Translations under genes and position numbers: made by a program | Notes under the pieces: generated by a model | Databases searched by the model: none | What the model saw: only the letters and a program-made list of their open reading frames with translations | Told to the model about the DNA's origin: nothing | Assembly: GCA_024280785.1 (NCBI GenBank) | Contig: JAJRPK010000008.1 | Location: 1 to 34,224 of the forward strand | DNA length: 34,224 bases | From: Gammaproteobacteria bacterium | GTDB taxonomy: Bacteria; Pseudomonadota; Gammaproteobacteria; Pseudomonadales; UBA7434 | Direction of reading: 5' to 3' | Shown here: in pieces, positions 1 through 10,156 of the stretch | How the letters are laid out: each line of letters opens with the position of its first letter | Position numbering within the stretch: the first letter of the stretch is position 1

Positions 1-691
1 AGTTCGTTTGTTCTTGCGTCATAGTCCGGCAATTGATGTTGACTAATCCCGGCACTCCCGTACCGCAAGCACCTAAATTATATTGACCGGCGTCAGTAAT
101 CACTACCTTGTCATAGCAGTCGACATCGTCTAGCTTGTCATCCGCCGTTCCCGTGCAATTATTGTTAGATCCATCAAAGTTATAAAAGTAAGCAGGCTGC
201 GGATCACAGGGATCTCCGGGACCAGTAGCGCAACCCAAACCCGCTTCTTCTGCACCCAATATATCGGGAGTACTGTCGTTGTAATAATGATCGAAAATAG
301 CGGTAAAATCCGTACTTAAGTTTGTTCTTATTTGACTAGCCCCGGCATAAAAATAACCGTGAATCGCATCGGTAAAATTCGCATCGTTCAAAGGCTCTCC
401 TGTCGACTTATTTGGAGTGGCATAAGTCACTGAAGGATCGTAGTACATTTTATTGTAATGTGAGGATCGATAGTAAACCTCTCTCCATCCCGCGAAACGA
501 ACATCTGGCATAAAGCCCCAAGCCATACTGCCCGAGTCATCCATCGTTACAATCAGATTAGGCGGAATATTGGTGCGGACCGACAAAGGCAAGTCCTTTA
601 GATCCATAGTTTGCGCCAGGCTATTACCACCCGTCAACAGCATCAACGTGCTGCACAACAGACACCCGTACCACTGTAAGCTGCGTTTCAT
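1..691 (-). CDS. pilY1: Type IV pilus assembly/adhesin protein PilY1, N-terminal part (3' end beyond left window edge)
   Basis: Not in the ORF track because it is open to the edge. Manual reverse-strand translation from ATG at 691: MKRSLQWYGCLLCSTLMLLTGGNSLAQTMDLKDLPLSVRTNIPPNLIVTMDDSGSMAWGFMPDVRFAGWREVYYRSSHYNKMYYDPSVTYATP..., with signal peptide, vWA-type DDSGSM motif and the PilY1-like 'YYDPSVTY' segment; located directly after pilX. Confidence 0.85.
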   Translation of the reverse strand, partial: MKRSLQWYGCLLCSTLMLLTGGNSLAQTMDLKDLPLSVRTNIPPNLIVTMDDSGSMAWGFMPDVRFAGWREVYYRSSHYNKMYYDPSVTYATPNKSTGEPLNDANFTDAIHGYFYAGASQIRTNLSTDFTAIFDHYYNDSTPDILGAEEAGLGCATGPGDPCDPQPAYFYNFDGSNNNCTGTADDKLDDVDCYDKVVITDAGQYNLGACGTGVPGLVNINCRTMTQEQTN

Positions 692-781
692 AACTCTTAC
701 CTCTATCCGATTTTTACTCTGCATATTCACTACGTCACGACTCTATATAACTTCCTGACTCTATATAATTTCATGGGCTCA

Positions 782-1396
782 TCACTTGACATAAAAACTT
801 TCGATCACAGCCTGAGTGGATACATCACCACCAAAGGAATGTGTCGTAACACGAAAAACCTCTTTCGATCCTGGTGAAACTGTTAAATATTTATCATCTA
901 GATCAAGAGAACTTACCTTACCAACATACTCGTAGACACACGTTGGCTGGCTGGTCAAACCGACCCCTGCAGCCACTGCGCCAGTAAGAGCGGCTGGCCT
1001 ACCATTAGTCGCCCAAAAAGCTGCAGCATCCCACCAAGTCCCCGCGCCTGTCCAATTCGTGTCGTATTGCCCAACCACTACAGACACCCCGGAATTCACT
1101 TGCATGGCGGCAGGGGTGCTGTCTCTCACAAAACGTTCACATACCGACAGCGCCGCCTCAGCTCCCTGAAATGCACGACGTGCATTTTGCATATTACTAA
1201 CCATCCGCTCTTCCATAGTGACGGAAGAAATACTGCTAATTCCCATGACCGTTATAACCAACAGCATAATCATACCCACCAATAGAACGGCGCCGCGCTG
1301 CCTGGTGCGATTAGTTAAATCTAACGATACCACCGGTAAACCTCTATTTATGCTCACAGCAGTATCTATTACTTTCGCGGATTTCATTTGTCTCAT
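782..1396 (-). CDS. pilX: Type IV pilus minor pilin-like protein PilX
   Basis: N-terminal QRGAVLLVGMIMLLVITVMGISSI followed by TMEERMVSNMQNARRAFQGAEAAL, typical of PilX; sits between pilW and pilY1. Confidence 0.85.
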   Translation of the reverse strand: MRQMKSAKVIDTAVSINRGLPVVSLDLTNRTRQRGAVLLVGMIMLLVITVMGISSISSVTMEERMVSNMQNARRAFQGAEAALSVCERFVRDSTPAAMQVNSGVSVVVGQYDTNWTGAGTWWDAAAFWATNGRPAALTGAVAAGVGLTSQPTCVYEYVGKVSSLDLDDKYLTVSPGSKEVFRVTTHSFGGDVSTQAVIESFYVK

Positions 1397-1501
1397 TCAA
1401 CCTCTTTTTTCACACTGATTTTCAACCTGGTGGCTCTACTTACTATTTCCATAATTAAGCATCGATCGTGACCATTATTAACAAGCCGTTGTCTACACCA
1501 A

Positions 1502-2365
1502 TTATATCTTTGCGCGAATGGCTATCGTCTTCGAAAACACCTGACGAACCCGGCCATCGGCAGCGCTAGCGATAACAGTGCCAAGCAACTCGTTATTAAC
1601 AGAGATTCTTGGCAATGGTGCGTTACTCGACACGGCAATAAATCCAACACGAACCGCGACCACACGCTGCCATAAAAGGGGCGTCATAGTCGCAGCTGTG
1701 TAGTACCGCACCGCTTGCGGATTGATCCGGCTGTTAGATACACCGTAAAGGACCTGCATATTCTCTATGCCTGAAACCAACGCCACTGCCGGCCCCGCAT
1801 TCACCTGACAATTTAATTGATTTTGAGCGTCGATATAAAAAATAGTCGTTGTCGAAACTCCCTCAACACTGGAAACTAGGTTTCCCGCGCAATCACGCAT
1901 CGGGTCGTTAGGGTCGCCGTCCATCCGAAACGACAAGGTGGCGGTCCCTGGCGCCGCAGCCGCAACTACAGGCGAACCCACCACTGATGCATTCCCACTA
2001 AATCCGTTGGCGGTATCTTGCGGCCAATGCGCAGCATAAAGATTGTCTCCATCAATAATATTTAAAAAGGACTGTGCATAATCATTGTCAAAAACCCCAG
2101 CATTGATAAACCCGGCATGCACTGCAGACTGTTCGATAAAATACAAACCAAAACGACCCGCCTCTTGCATACTAGACTGCCCTTGTATGACTTCAAACGA
2201 CTGGCGACTACCAACAAATACCTGAATAATTCCAGCCAAAATGAATAGCCCCAAGCCCAGCGCGACCATTAATTCAATCAGACTAAAACCTGATTGCAGA
2301 GTCTTTTTTGTTTTTCTCGCTGTGCATACCTCAATATTCATGGGCATAACCCTGACTATTTTCAT
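1502..2365 (-). CDS. pilW: Type IV pilus minor pilin PilW
   Basis: Prepilin cleavage motif QSGFSLIELMVALGLGLFILAGI; neighbours pilV and pilX. Confidence 0.85.
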   Translation of the reverse strand: MKIVRVMPMNIEVCTARKTKKTLQSGFSLIELMVALGLGLFILAGIIQVFVGSRQSFEVIQGQSSMQEAGRFGLYFIEQSAVHAGFINAGVFDNDYAQSFLNIIDGDNLYAAHWPQDTANGFSGNASVVGSPVVAAAAPGTATLSFRMDGDPNDPMRDCAGNLVSSVEGVSTTTIFYIDAQNQLNCQVNAGPAVALVSGIENMQVLYGVSNSRINPQAVRYYTAATMTPLLWQRVVAVRVGFIAVSSNAPLPRISVNNELLGTVIASAADGRVRQVFSKTIAIRAKI

Positions 2366-2875
2366 TTAAATTTCCACCGCTATCTGAATGCAAGATAAGT
2401 CGGCACTGTTCGCCGGATTGCAACCCGTACCCGTGGACCCATCACGATTTTCATCCCAAAATAGCTGTATGGTATACGCGGGGACCGTTAAGGTAGGCCG
2501 GGTTACTACTCCGTTGGCAGAGGGTAATCTCGAAGCGGTAATCGCCGCCTGCCACTCTCGCAAATCATGCCCCGCCATTTGTGCCGGATTGCAATCTGCA
2601 GCCGCACTACAATTATCCACCGCAGTGGTAGTGCCGGTAAATGCATAAGCCGACGCAGAGGTGTCTCTAGCCGCTACTTGATTCGCTCGCATACGATCGA
2701 TAAGGTCACTAACTAACAGGTCCGCCTGGGCGCGAAAATAGGTATTTTGGGATTCCTTGACCCCTACCGATTGCAAGCCCGCCATGCCCAATATGCCAAT
2801 AGACAGGATAAACACCGTCACCATAACTTCAATCAATGTAAATCCCGACTGGGAATGAGAAAGCTTTTCTTTCAT
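2366..2875 (-). CDS. pilV: Type IV pilus minor pilin PilV
   Basis: Prepilin motif QSGFTLIEVMVTVFILSIGILGMAGLQ; contiguous with pilW. Confidence 0.85.
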   Translation of the reverse strand: MKEKLSHSQSGFTLIEVMVTVFILSIGILGMAGLQSVGVKESQNTYFRAQADLLVSDLIDRMRANQVAARDTSASAYAFTGTTTAVDNCSAAADCNPAQMAGHDLREWQAAITASRLPSANGVVTRPTLTVPAYTIQLFWDENRDGSTGTGCNPANSADLSCIQIAVEI

Positions 2876-2964
2876 CGTTATCTCGCTAAGTGCACTATGT
2901 ATTTTTCAGTAAATGTTTTTCAGTAAATGTTTAACAGTAACGACTGTTAAATAAAATATCCGCA

Positions 2965-3588
2965 TTAAGGACAACCCGATAACGCAGCTCCGCTGTACCT
3001 CACTGCACCCGACGAGCTAATAGATATCGTACTTCCGTCCACCACAGCATCCTGGTCACAAACACCCAAATTCACCAAACCAGCAATCGTTTTGACCCCA
3101 CTAGGGCGAAACGTCATAAAGTTCACGCCACCCGCAATCGACACTCCGTTTTGAGCATACTGAACATCGACTAAACGATCACCTGCACTCACAGTCTGGT
3201 CATTATTAGCATCGGTAAAGATAATCCAACCCAAATCCCAACGAGTATTGCCAGAGCAGGACGATTGATTGCTACTCGCGCATATCGTTACCAGAGTTTT
3301 AACCACAACTGCTTCACTTCGCGCTAACTTAATGCTGGATGCTAAATTGTCCCGCATGGAGGACACCTGATTACTCTTAATTAACGAGGTAAAACTCGGT
3401 GCTGCCACCGTAGCGAGAATTGCCACAACAGCCAAAGTAACCATCAACTCAAGCAAGGTAAACCCGCGCTGCTGATAAGTTTTAGCTCGCAAATTAGTGC
3501 ATTGACCTCTACGACATACCAATTGCAACTGAGCTGTAAGAATTACTTTCATAGGTACCGTGTCACTATAAAATAAATAAAACTGCAA
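2965..3588 (-). CDS. fimT: GspH/FimT-family pseudopilin
   Basis: Prepilin motif QRGFTLLELMVTLAVVAILATVAAPSF and GspH-like C-terminal region; the true start may be the internal Met in ...TVPMKVILT. Confidence 0.8.
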   Translation of the reverse strand: MQFYLFYSDTVPMKVILTAQLQLVCRRGQCTNLRAKTYQQRGFTLLELMVTLAVVAILATVAAPSFTSLIKSNQVSSMRDNLASSIKLARSEAVVVKTLVTICASSNQSSCSGNTRWDLGWIIFTDANNDQTVSAGDRLVDVQYAQNGVSIAGGVNFMTFRPSGVKTIAGLVNLGVCDQDAVVDGSTISISSSGAVRYSGAALSGCP

Positions 3589-3767
3589 ATAAGACCTAAA
3601 ACAAGAGCGTCACTAAACAAGACAAGCAATGAGGCTCTATAAGTCTTATCTAAGTATCGACCACAAAACACAGTTCTGCTAGGCGCAGAAGCTCGAGCGG
3701 TAGAATTTCACCGATAAACGCGGCATTACGATGGAATTAATGAAAAATTCACCCCTATATAGAGGAA

Positions 3768-4733
3768 TCAGACGGACTTAAGTCGCAGTTCTTTAGGTAT
3801 GGAAAAAGTGATTTTTTCGGGAATACCCTCTTTTTCTTCAGCAGTACCCGCACCCAGTGATTGCAAGTAATGGATGACTTTTTGCACCAATATTTCTGGC
3901 GCGGAGGCTCCCGCAGCGATCCCAATTACAGATTTTCCCAGCAACCATTCAGATTGAATATCGTGTTCCGAATCGATAAGGTGGGCATCCGTACCCGAGC
4001 GTTTAGCAAGCTCGCATAAACGACTAGAGTTGGAGCTATTGGGAGACCCGACCACCAGCACCAGATCGCACTGGCCCGCCAACCCGCGAACAGCGTCTTG
4101 CCGATTTTGAGTAGCGTAACAAATATCGTCTTTTTTGGGGCCATCAATAGCAGGAAACCTGCTACGCAACGCTTCGATTACTCGCGCGGTATCGTCCACC
4201 GACAAGGTTGTCTGAGTAACATAAAACAAGTCATCGGCATTGCGTATCTCTAATGTGGCAACATCGGCTTCTGTTTCCACCAAATAAATGGCGCCTCCCT
4301 TTTTCGAATCGTACTGCCCCATCGTCCCCTCGACTTCGGGATGCCCATGATGACCGATCAATATACACTCTTCACCCTCGCGACTATGCTTGGCGACTTC
4401 CATATGGACTTTAGTCACCAATGGACATGTAGCATCAAAAACCTTTAGGCCACGAAGCTCTGCTTCTTTTCTCACTGCCTGAGAAACGCCATGAGCACTG
4501 AAAATAACGATGACATCGTTGGGTACTTCTGACAGTTCGTCGACAAATATAACACCGCGCTCTCGCAAACTTTCAACCACAAACTTATTATGAACAACTT
4601 CGTGCCGTACATATATCGGAGCGCCGAAAACATCTAGCGCACGGTTAACGATATCAATTGCGCGATCAACTCCAGCGCAAAAACCTCGAGGATTCGCTAG
4701 TATCAACTTAAAAGTAGGTGACTCAATACTCAA
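3768..4733 (-). CDS. ispH: 4-hydroxy-3-methylbut-2-enyl diphosphate reductase IspH
   Basis: [48 protein letters not shown] and [11 protein letters not shown] motifs. The start codon is TTG. Confidence 0.96.
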   Translation of the reverse strand: MSIESPTFKLILANPRGFCAGVDRAIDIVNRALDVFGAPIYVRHEVVHNKFVVESLRERGVIFVDELSEVPNDVIVIFSAHGVSQAVRKEAELRGLKVFDATCPLVTKVHMEVAKHSREGEECILIGHHGHPEVEGTMGQYDSKKGGAIYLVETEADVATLEIRNADDLFYVTQTTLSVDDTARVIEALRSRFPAIDGPKKDDICYATQNRQDAVRGLAGQCDLVLVVGSPNSSNSSRLCELAKRSGTDAHLIDSEHDIQSEWLLGKSVIGIAAGASAPEILVQKVIHYLQSLGAGTAEEKEGIPEKITFSIPKELRLKSV

Positions 4734-4788
4734 GGGGTAACCCCAAATAAAATGAGTATTAAGCTCGCACTATAATTCTTACTCACTT

Positions 4789-5238
4789 TCATCTCGTTTG
4801 ACCAACTTCTACAATTTTGACTTCGAAAATAATGTCGCGCCCCGCTAAAGGGTGATTAAAATCAACAGTAACATTGTCGTCTGCAAAACTCTTGACCACA
4901 CCAGGTAATTCATTTCCTGCCGCATCTGCAAACGACACTACCAGCCCTTTGGTTAATTCTACGGGGGGATCGCCCAGTAATCCGGCAAAATCACTGCGTT
5001 TAAAACTCTGCTCATTCTCTTGATTGAACAAACCAAACGCGTTTTTTGCCTCGATTGTTACACATTGAGTTTGACCCGCTGTAAGCCCCATTAAAGATTG
5101 CTCAAAACCTACCAGTAAACTACCGTCACCCATATCAAATGTAACCGGCTCGTTATCAAAATTAGAATCGATTAAATGTCCATCCAACAAATTTAATGAA
5201 AAGTTTAAGGTTACTCGACTGTTTTTATCGATACTCAC
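4789..5238 (-). CDS. fkpB: FKBP-type peptidyl-prolyl isomerase (SlpA/FkpB-like)
   Basis: LNFSLNLLDGHLIDSNFDNEPVTFDMGDGSLLVGFEQSLMGLTAGQ; neighbours ispH and lspA as in other gammaproteobacteria. Start codon GTG. Confidence 0.92.
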   Translation of the reverse strand: MSIDKNSRVTLNFSLNLLDGHLIDSNFDNEPVTFDMGDGSLLVGFEQSLMGLTAGQTQCVTIEAKNAFGLFNQENEQSFKRSDFAGLLGDPPVELTKGLVVSFADAAGNELPGVVKSFADDNVTVDFNHPLAGRDIIFEVKIVEVGQTR

Positions 5239-5261
5239 TGGCTTACCAGACTCTCACTTGA

Positions 5262-5399
5262 GTTACTAATAAGGCATTTGAAAGGAATACCCTTTATTTC
5301 AAGACCGTTGCTGGCAGGGATGCCAGCGTCGAACGATAGGGACATCTTTATGTGTGTCTTGAAATAAAGGGTATTCCTTTCAAATGCCTCGGTAGTAAC
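5262..5399. repeat. Palindromic intergenic element with 33-bp perfect inverted repeats (5272-5304 / 5357-5389), an extra 7-bp outer match (5262-5268 / 5393-5399) and internal hairpins
   Basis: AGGCATTTGAAAGGAATACCCTTTATTTCAAGA at 5272-5304 is the exact reverse complement of 5357-5389. Internal hairpin GCTGGCA-GGGA-TGCCAGC at 5310-5327 and ACAT-CTTT-ATGT at 5342-5353. Confidence 0.9.
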
Positions 5400-5427
5400 A
5401 TTGAGATAACTCTTAACCTTAGCCAAT

Positions 5428-5982
5428 CTATTGCTCTCCCTTATCATTATCATGGTCGCCATCCCGAGCCGCCCCGGTATTTTCTGAGCTATAAAATGCA
5501 TCGACTAGCATCAATATCGCACCTATGGTTATCGCGGAGTCAGCAACATTAAATGCGGGAAACGACCAACTCTCGTAGTAGAACAATACAAAATCAGTAA
5601 CTTTTCCTTGAACGACTCGATCGATTAAGTTACCGACAGCACCCCCTAAAATAAAGCCTAGCGACCACAGCAAAAGCTTTTGTGACTGATCGGCTACGTG
5701 TATCCACCCGATCAAAACCAAACTAACTACTGCTGAAATAGCAGTAAAAAGCCAACGCTGCCAGCCACCCGCATCACTGAGAAAACTCCAGGCAGCGCCT
5801 TCGTTATAAACCAGAATCACATCGAGAATCGGCAGCAAGTTAAATCGTTCAGTTTCAAAAAAATGAATCTGAATCCAGTATTTACTTATCTGATCAAAGA
5901 CAATCACGAATAGCGCCAAGCCATACCAGGCCCAGCGAATGCCGGACCCTAGACGCTCACGGCCTGCTGCCGCCCTCGCCAT
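5428..5982 (-). CDS. lspA: Lipoprotein signal peptidase (signal peptidase II)
   Basis: VYNEGAAWSFL, GNLIDRVVQGKVTDF and FNVADSAI catalytic motifs. ATG at 5982 overlaps the ileS stop (TAATG), so the ORF-track start at 6039 is probably too long. Confidence 0.94.
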   Translation of the reverse strand: MARAAAGRERLGSGIRWAWYGLALFVIVFDQISKYWIQIHFFETERFNLLPILDVILVYNEGAAWSFLSDAGGWQRWLFTAISAVVSLVLIGWIHVADQSQKLLLWSLGFILGGAVGNLIDRVVQGKVTDFVLFYYESWSFPAFNVADSAITIGAILMLVDAFYSSENTGAARDGDHDNDKGEQ

Positions 5983-8828
5983 TATGCAAACATCCTTTGC
6001 TCGCCGGTTCCATCGATGTTGTCGACGCAACGCTGGCAAAGATCCGGATGCGCCTCAATCGCAGTAACTTCTGGCCGATGATGCCAACAGCGCACACACT
6101 TGCCGTGATCACTTTTGTCGATTGTCAATTTAAGCCCGGCAATACTGGTTTCGATCGCATCAGCTGGAGCAGCACTAACACTATCAACAACATTCGCTGA
6201 AGATGAAATTAAAATAAACCTTAATTCATCGCCAACTGTACGTAGCAAAGAAGCTAGCGGCTGATCTGCGTATAAAGTAATTTCTGATTCGAGTGACCCA
6301 CCCATACTGCCCTTTCCTCGTTCGCTTTCTAACGCCTTATTGACGATTGCCTTCACTTCAGTCAGCGCCTGCATAAGTTCAACTTCGTTTGATTTTTCAT
6401 CTAGTAACGCGCTTACACCCCCGTACACTTCTTCTATAAACACGCTACTTTTTCTCGCCCCGGGAATAAACTCATACAATTCATCGGCAGTAAAACTTAG
6501 TATCGGTGCAAGCCACCGAGTAAGGGCTTCGATAATATGGTACAAGGCCGTTTGCGCCGAGCGTCGACCAAGGCTATCGGTTTGCATTGTGTATTGTCTA
6601 TCTTTGATAATATCTAGATATATACCACCCATATCAACAATACAAAAGTTATGTAACTTTTGATATATAGAGTGCAGCTGGTAATTATTGTACGCCTCTA
6701 GAATTTCATTTTGAATTTCTGCAGCGCGGGTGATAGCCCATCGATCAAGCAACAATAACTGATCATTAGGAAGCAAATCCAATTCCGGATCAAAGCCTTC
6801 TAAATTTGACAACATAAATCTCGCGGTATTACGAATTCGTCGATACGAATCGGCAACACGCTTTAAGATTTCATCCGACACGCTCATCTCGCTACTAAAG
6901 TCGGTCGCAGACACCCACAATCGGAGCACATCCGCCCCTAGTTCGTTAATAACCGTCTGCGGAGCTATATTATTACCCAGCGATTTCGACATTTTTTTAC
7001 CATCGGAATCGACAACAAACCCATGGGTTAGTACGGCCTTATACGGCGCGGTTCCATTCATTGCAATAGCTGTTTTCAGCGACGACTGAAACCAACCTCG
7101 ATGCTGGTCCGAGCCCTCGAGATAAAGGTCGGCCGGGTACTGCAGATCCGCTCTTGTTTGCAGTACGGAAAAATGGGTAACACCTGAATCAAACCAGACA
7201 TCTAGCGTATCGACAACCTTAGTATAATTATCTGCGTCGCCCCCAAGAAACTCTATGATATCTAAATCAAACCAGGCGTCTATACCTTCTTTTTCAACTC
7301 GTACCGCAATCTGCTCAATAAATTTTACAGAGTCAGGATGAGGCTCTTGCGTTTCTTTATGGACAAACAGAGCGATGGGAACACCCCAGGTCCGTTGCCG
7401 GGAAATACACCAATCCGGACTGGTTGCTAACATCCCCTCAATGCGAGACTTTCCCCAATCGGGCACCCATTGAACGCCACCAACCGCTTGTTTGACAGAA
7501 TCCAGTAAGCCTTTTTTCTCCATCCCGATAAACCATTGGGGCGTAGCGCGAAATATCAAAGGAGTTTTAGTCCGCCAGCAATGGGGAAAACTATGGCGAA
7601 TCTTTTCTTCGGCGCACAGACAGCTCTTATCGCGTAACAGATCAACGACTTTTTCATCAACCTTGTAAACATGCTCGCCGGCAAACAACTCGGTTTTATC
7701 GTTATACACGCCATTGTCGGCGACCAAGTTAAGCGTTTCGATGCCATATTTTTTTGCCACCACAAAATCGTCAACACCATGATCTGGAGCTGTATGAACA
7801 CAGCCCGTACCCGCTTCAGTCGTTACATGTTCACCCAAGATAACGGGTACTTGGCGTGAGTAAAACGGATGACACAACAAAATATTTTCTAACTGCGCGC
7901 CTTTAAACCGACCAACTATTTTAAATACGTCAGCGCCGTATCGAGCCATAGCGGACTCATGCAATGCATCCGCGATAATAAGCCTCTGCGCCCCTCCACC
8001 TAAAGTTTCTGGCGCGCACTCGACAACGACATAATCTAACTCGGGATGTACTGACACTGCTTGGTTGGCCGGCAAAGTCCATGGTGTAGTCGTCCAAATA
8101 ACAACGCTTAGTGGTCCTTCGCCACCCAATTCGTTGACTATCGCATCGAGAGCTGACTGATCGGCCAGAGCAAAAGCAACATCAATGGAAAACGATGTTT
8201 TATCTTGATATTCGACCTCAGCTTCAGCTAATGCCGACCCTCCCACTACACTCCAATAAACAGGTTTAAATCCCCGAACAAGGTGACCGTTTTCTATGAT
8301 TTTTCCTAACGCACGAATAATATTTGCTTCGGTCGCATAGTTCATCGTCAGATAAGGGTTTGCCCAATCACCCAAAACACCCAGTCGAATAAAATCTTTA
8401 CGCTGGCCCGCCACTTGCTTAGTAGCATATTCACGACATTTCTTGCGAAAAGTTTTGTGATCGACCTTGACTCCCGCCTTACCAATTTTTGTTTCAACTT
8501 TATGCTCTATTGGTAAACCGTGGCAATCCCACCCTGGCACATAGGGCGCATCAAAGCCCTGTAGAGTCTTGGACTTGATGATAATGTCTTTTAAAATTTT
8601 ATTGACAGAGTGACCGAGATGAATGTCTCCGTTAGCGTAGGGAGGGCCATCGTGCAAAATAAATTTTTCACGCCCCGAAAACTGACGTCGAATTTGTCCG
8701 TAAAGGTCGGCCTGTTCCCAAGCTTTAAGTCGCTGCGGCTCGCGTTGCGACAAATTAGCCTTCATCGGAAAACCCGTTTTTGGCAGGTTTAACGTGTGTT
8801 TATATTGATTTTTTTTGTCGTCACTCAT
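5982..8828 (-). CDS. ileS: Isoleucyl-tRNA synthetase
   Basis: 948 aa; HLGHSVNK (HIGH-type) and KMSKSLGN signatures; C-terminal zinc motif [11 protein letters not shown]...CQRC. Confidence 0.98.
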   Translation of the reverse strand: MSDDKKNQYKHTLNLPKTGFPMKANLSQREPQRLKAWEQADLYGQIRRQFSGREKFILHDGPPYANGDIHLGHSVNKILKDIIIKSKTLQGFDAPYVPGWDCHGLPIEHKVETKIGKAGVKVDHKTFRKKCREYATKQVAGQRKDFIRLGVLGDWANPYLTMNYATEANIIRALGKIIENGHLVRGFKPVYWSVVGGSALAEAEVEYQDKTSFSIDVAFALADQSALDAIVNELGGEGPLSVVIWTTTPWTLPANQAVSVHPELDYVVVECAPETLGGGAQRLIIADALHESAMARYGADVFKIVGRFKGAQLENILLCHPFYSRQVPVILGEHVTTEAGTGCVHTAPDHGVDDFVVAKKYGIETLNLVADNGVYNDKTELFAGEHVYKVDEKVVDLLRDKSCLCAEEKIRHSFPHCWRTKTPLIFRATPQWFIGMEKKGLLDSVKQAVGGVQWVPDWGKSRIEGMLATSPDWCISRQRTWGVPIALFVHKETQEPHPDSVKFIEQIAVRVEKEGIDAWFDLDIIEFLGGDADNYTKVVDTLDVWFDSGVTHFSVLQTRADLQYPADLYLEGSDQHRGWFQSSLKTAIAMNGTAPYKAVLTHGFVVDSDGKKMSKSLGNNIAPQTVINELGADVLRLWVSATDFSSEMSVSDEILKRVADSYRRIRNTARFMLSNLEGFDPELDLLPNDQLLLLDRWAITRAAEIQNEILEAYNNYQLHSIYQKLHNFCIVDMGGIYLDIIKDRQYTMQTDSLGRRSAQTALYHIIEALTRWLAPILSFTADELYEFIPGARKSSVFIEEVYGGVSALLDEKSNEVELMQALTEVKAIVNKALESERGKGSMGGSLESEITLYADQPLASLLRTVGDELRFILISSSANVVDSVSAAPADAIETSIAGLKLTIDKSDHGKCVRCWHHRPEVTAIEAHPDLCQRCVDNIDGTGEQRMFA

Positions 8829-8919
8829 GCTGTCTTTTTCTTTCTGTCTCGTTAGGTTAAATAACTTACTTATTAAAATGCTGATTCACTCAAATTATCG
8901 ATCTTCAAACCATCGACAT

Positions 8920-9927
8920 TTAAACTTTTGCAAAAAAATCCCTGGCTGTTTGCTTATCTTGATGAATTTTCTCCGTCAATAGATCCAGCGACGCAAACTT
9001 TTTTTCCTCGCGAATTTTTTTTCGAAATCGCACGGTAATTCTCTTTCGATATAAATCACCGACAAAGCCCAGTAAATGAACTTCTAAAATTGCTTTGATT
9101 GAATCATTTACCGTTGGGCGGGTCCCCACGTTGGCTACAGCCCGATGCCACTGATGGTATAAAGGCTCTGAAGCGAACTCCGGATTAGCTTTACGCTCAC
9201 CGCCATGAACGAATACTTCAACTGCGTACACACCTGACATCGCTGTTCGTAATCGATGTAACTCTACATTGGCCGTCGGAGTGCCTAACGTTCTTCCCAG
9301 TTGCTGCCCATAAACTACTTTTCCCGAAATACTGTAGGGCCTGCCTAGCAGTGATTCGGCACCAGAAAAGTCGCCCTGTTCTAACATCTCCCGGATTCGA
9401 GTACTGGAAACCCGCTTACCAATCACACCAAGTGTCTCTGTATCCTCTACAGTAAAACCGTGCTTACGCCCCAAACTGTTTAATAATTCAAAGTCACCAC
9501 CGCCATTGCGACCAAAACGCAAATCATCCCCGACCACGATATGCCGCGCATTTAAACCCTCGACAAACACTCGCTCGATAAACTCAACAGCATCCATATT
9601 TCGCATTTTATCGTCAAACCTTACCACCAGCACGCGATCGACGCCCCACTCTGCCAAGCCTTCAAACTTCTCGCGAAAGCTCATCAACCGAGCAGGAGCA
9701 TCCATCGGCACAAAGTACTCTCTGGGCAACGGCTCAAGCGTAACCACTACCGAAGGCAAACCTGTCTCCGCCGCCCGCGCTACCACGTGATTTATCACCG
9801 ACCGGTGGCCCAAGTGTAAGCCATCAAATGCGCCAATCGTCAAGACTGTCCCTTCTCCCGAAAGATTAGAGCGGTGCTTGATTTGTAGATTATGTAGGCC
9901 GCGAATGAGCTCCACGCTCGACTCCAT
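8920..9927 (-). CDS. ribF: Bifunctional riboflavin kinase/FAD synthetase
   Basis: LTIGAFDGLHLGHRSVI nucleotidyltransferase motif, VSSTRIREMLEQGDFSGAESLLGRPY and GTPTANVEL kinase motif. Confidence 0.96.
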   Translation of the reverse strand: MESSVELIRGLHNLQIKHRSNLSGEGTVLTIGAFDGLHLGHRSVINHVVARAAETGLPSVVVTLEPLPREYFVPMDAPARLMSFREKFEGLAEWGVDRVLVVRFDDKMRNMDAVEFIERVFVEGLNARHIVVGDDLRFGRNGGGDFELLNSLGRKHGFTVEDTETLGVIGKRVSSTRIREMLEQGDFSGAESLLGRPYSISGKVVYGQQLGRTLGTPTANVELHRLRTAMSGVYAVEVFVHGGERKANPEFASEPLYHQWHRAVANVGTRPTVNDSIKAILEVHLLGFVGDLYRKRITVRFRKKIREEKKFASLDLLTEKIHQDKQTARDFFAKV

Positions 9928-10156
9928 TTGTTAGTGCCACGGCATGCGATCCAAAAAACGTCGGCTGGCCGGTAATTTTAAATTTTGCTTTCTAACCATG
10001 CTATCCCACAAACTGCTTGTATGCGGAAAAGCGACGAATTATAACCTCAAAGCTGAGCTTAGCTGGGAATTTTCAACGGGTGAATATCGACAAAACTGCA
10101 GGGCTTTCCGCTTTAAAAGTCGCCTCGCCCTAATTGCCCGATTCAAATCAATGCGA

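Noticed and set aside
3670-3710. tRNA-like snippet 'gctcgagcggtagaatttcac' and hairpin TTCTGC-TAGGC-GCAGAA
   Set aside because: No acceptor stem, anticodon arm or CCA-type layout around it; short stem only.
5235-5552. 88-aa (-) and 66-aa (+) ORFs, both containing EIKGIPFKCL
   Set aside because: The shared peptide is simply both arms of the inverted repeat read on opposite strands; not genes.
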